DNA from: CAYHZL01 sp964361075
GTDB lineage: Bacteria; Bacteroidota; Ignavibacteria; UBA10030; UBA8401
DNA: 6,667 nucleotides
Assembly: GCA_964361075.1 (NCBI GenBank)
Contig: CAYHZL010000186.1
Location: 1-6,667 of the forward strand
Reading direction: 5' to 3'
The notes beneath the pieces are model-generated. The model had not been told where the DNA came from. It ran no database searches and saw only the letters and a program-made list of their open reading frames with translations. Positions 5,706 through 6,667 of this stretch are shown piece by piece (the first letter of the stretch is position 1; every line of letters begins with the position of its first letter). The position numbers and the translations under genes are program-made.

Positions 5706-6656
5706 ATGAACACACAGACAGAAAATATTGCAATCCCTCTTCACCTTGAAGAAGAAATTCTCCAATTAAAAAAAGAATTGAATGCGGTAATTCTTGCGCA
5801 CTACTACCAAGAATCGGAAATTCAAGACCTCGCAGATTTTGTGGGAGATAGTTTAGAACTTTCGCGACGTGCCGCTTCAACAACTGCTGATGTTATTGTT
5901 TTTGCCGGCGTTCATTTTATGGCAGAGACCGCAAAGATTCTTAATCCAAATAAACTTGTTGTAATTCCTGATATGGAAGCTGGGTGTTCGCTTGCCGAGG
6001 GTTGTCCAGCACCGGCATTCAAGAAATTTCGAGTAGAACATCCGAACCATCTTGCCATTACGTATATTAATTGCACCGCAGAAGTAAAAGCATTGAGCGA
6101 TATTATTTGCACATCAAGCAATGCGGAAAAAATTGTCAATCAAATCCCGAAAGACCAGCCGATTCTTTTCTCACCTGATAAAAATCTTGGCGCGTATATC
6201 AACAAGAAAACCGGACGCGACATGCTGTTGTGGAACGGCAGTTGCATTGTTCACGAAACATTCAGCGAGCGGAAAATTATCAATCTCAATTTGCAAAACC
6301 CGGATGCAAAATTAATTGCACATCCTGAGTGCGAAGAAATTATTTTATCGAAAGCTGATTTTATTGGTTCAACAAGCGCGCTGTTAAAATATGTGCAGGG
6401 AAGCAATGAGAAAAAATTTATTGTTGCAACCGAATCCGGCATTCTTCACCAAATGCAAAAAACGTGTCCGGATAAAATATTTATTGCCGCACCGCCTGAT
6501 GCAAATTGCGCATGCAATGAATGTCCGCACATGAAACGCAACACAATGGAAAAATTATATCTCTGCATGAAAGACAAAACTCCGCAAATTGCAATGAATG
6601 AAGAATTGCGTCTGCGTGCGCTGAAACCGATACAACGAATGATGGAGATGAGTTGA
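5706..6656 (+). CDS. nadA: Quinolinate synthase
   Basis: NadA condenses iminoaspartate (from L-aspartate oxidase or dehydrogenase) with dihydroxyacetone phosphate to make quinolinate, the entry to NAD synthesis, using an oxygen-sensitive 4Fe-4S cluster. The 316 residues fit the short NadA form. The three cluster cysteines are recognisable: Cys94 in DMEAGCSLAEGC (89-100), Cys180 in WNGSCIVHETF (176-186) and Cys273 in CNECPHMK (270-277). Substrate residues also match: AHYYQ (31-35), FVGDSLELSR (45-54), YINCTAEVKA (120-129), the HPECE loop (206-210) and IGSTSALLKYV (220-230). The region near Cys273 contains extra cysteines (Cys268, Cys270) giving a CxCxxC cluster, as in some other NadA proteins. 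No partner nadB or nadC lies in the window. The ATG at 5706 has no Shine-Dalgarno; the gene is preceded by its own candidate promoter and a repeat element. Confidence 0.97.
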   Translation: MNTQTENIAIPLHLEEEILQLKKELNAVILAHYYQESEIQDLADFVGDSLELSRRAASTTADVIVFAGVHFMAETAKILNPNKLVVIPDMEAGCSLAEGCPAPAFKKFRVEHPNHLAITYINCTAEVKALSDIICTSSNAEKIVNQIPKDQPILFSPDKNLGAYINKKTGRDMLLWNGSCIVHETFSERKIINLNLQNPDAKLIAHPECEEIILSKADFIGSTSALLKYVQGSNEKKFIVATESGILHQMQKTCPDKIFIAAPPDANCACNECPHMKRNTMEKLYLCMKDKTPQIAMNEELRLRALKPIQRMMEMS

Positions 6657-6667
6657 TGTAATTATTA

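Noticed and set aside
6656..6667. A new gene starting in overlap with the nadA stop (ATG at 6656)
   Set aside because: The second codon is TAA, so no coding sequence starts there.

Overview
The window looks like ordinary chromosome from a low- to mid-GC bacterium of the Bacteroidota/Chlorobiota/Ignavibacteria neighbourhood. This placement is inference. It rests on almost no Shine-Dalgarno sequences before the start codons, a DUF4834-like small membrane protein, a deoxynucleoside kinase of the branch with a D-Y-x-F-x-K motif instead of D/E-R-S, and intergenic gaps filled with palindromic repeats of a kind I recall from such genomes.

Layout. Positions 1-98 are non-coding and hold a GC-rich hairpin. 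A SpoU/TrmH-type RNA 2'-O-ribose methyltransferase lies on the minus strand (99-917). A 242-base divergent gap contains a nested inverted-repeat element (1002-1104). Six tightly packed plus-strand genes follow: gltX (glutamyl-tRNA synthetase), folB (dihydroneopterin aldolase), folK (HPPK), a deoxynucleoside kinase, a 62-residue one-helix membrane protein, and a family 9 (heptosyltransferase-like) glycosyltransferase. They are separated by -4, -11, 6, 2 and 13 bases, so they probably form one operon. A 214-base gap (5492-5705) then holds a degenerate repeat fragment, a composite 140-base inverted-repeat element and a candidate promoter. After it comes nadA (quinolinate synthase), complete and ending 11 bases before the window edge.

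How the genes relate. The operon mixes housekeeping roles: tRNA charging, two folate steps (FolB makes the 6-hydroxymethyl-dihydropterin that FolK pyrophosphorylates), deoxynucleoside salvage and a cell-surface sugar transfer. FolB and FolK act consecutively and their genes overlap. The other links are probably shared growth-related expression rather than one pathway. nadA starts NAD synthesis from iminoaspartate and has its own putative promoter.

I found no CRISPR, phage, toxin-antitoxin, defence or other clearly undescribed protein system. The most interesting signal is in the gaps: the same 10-base GC palindrome sits inside two otherwise different repeat elements, and one composite element lies directly against the nadA promoter.
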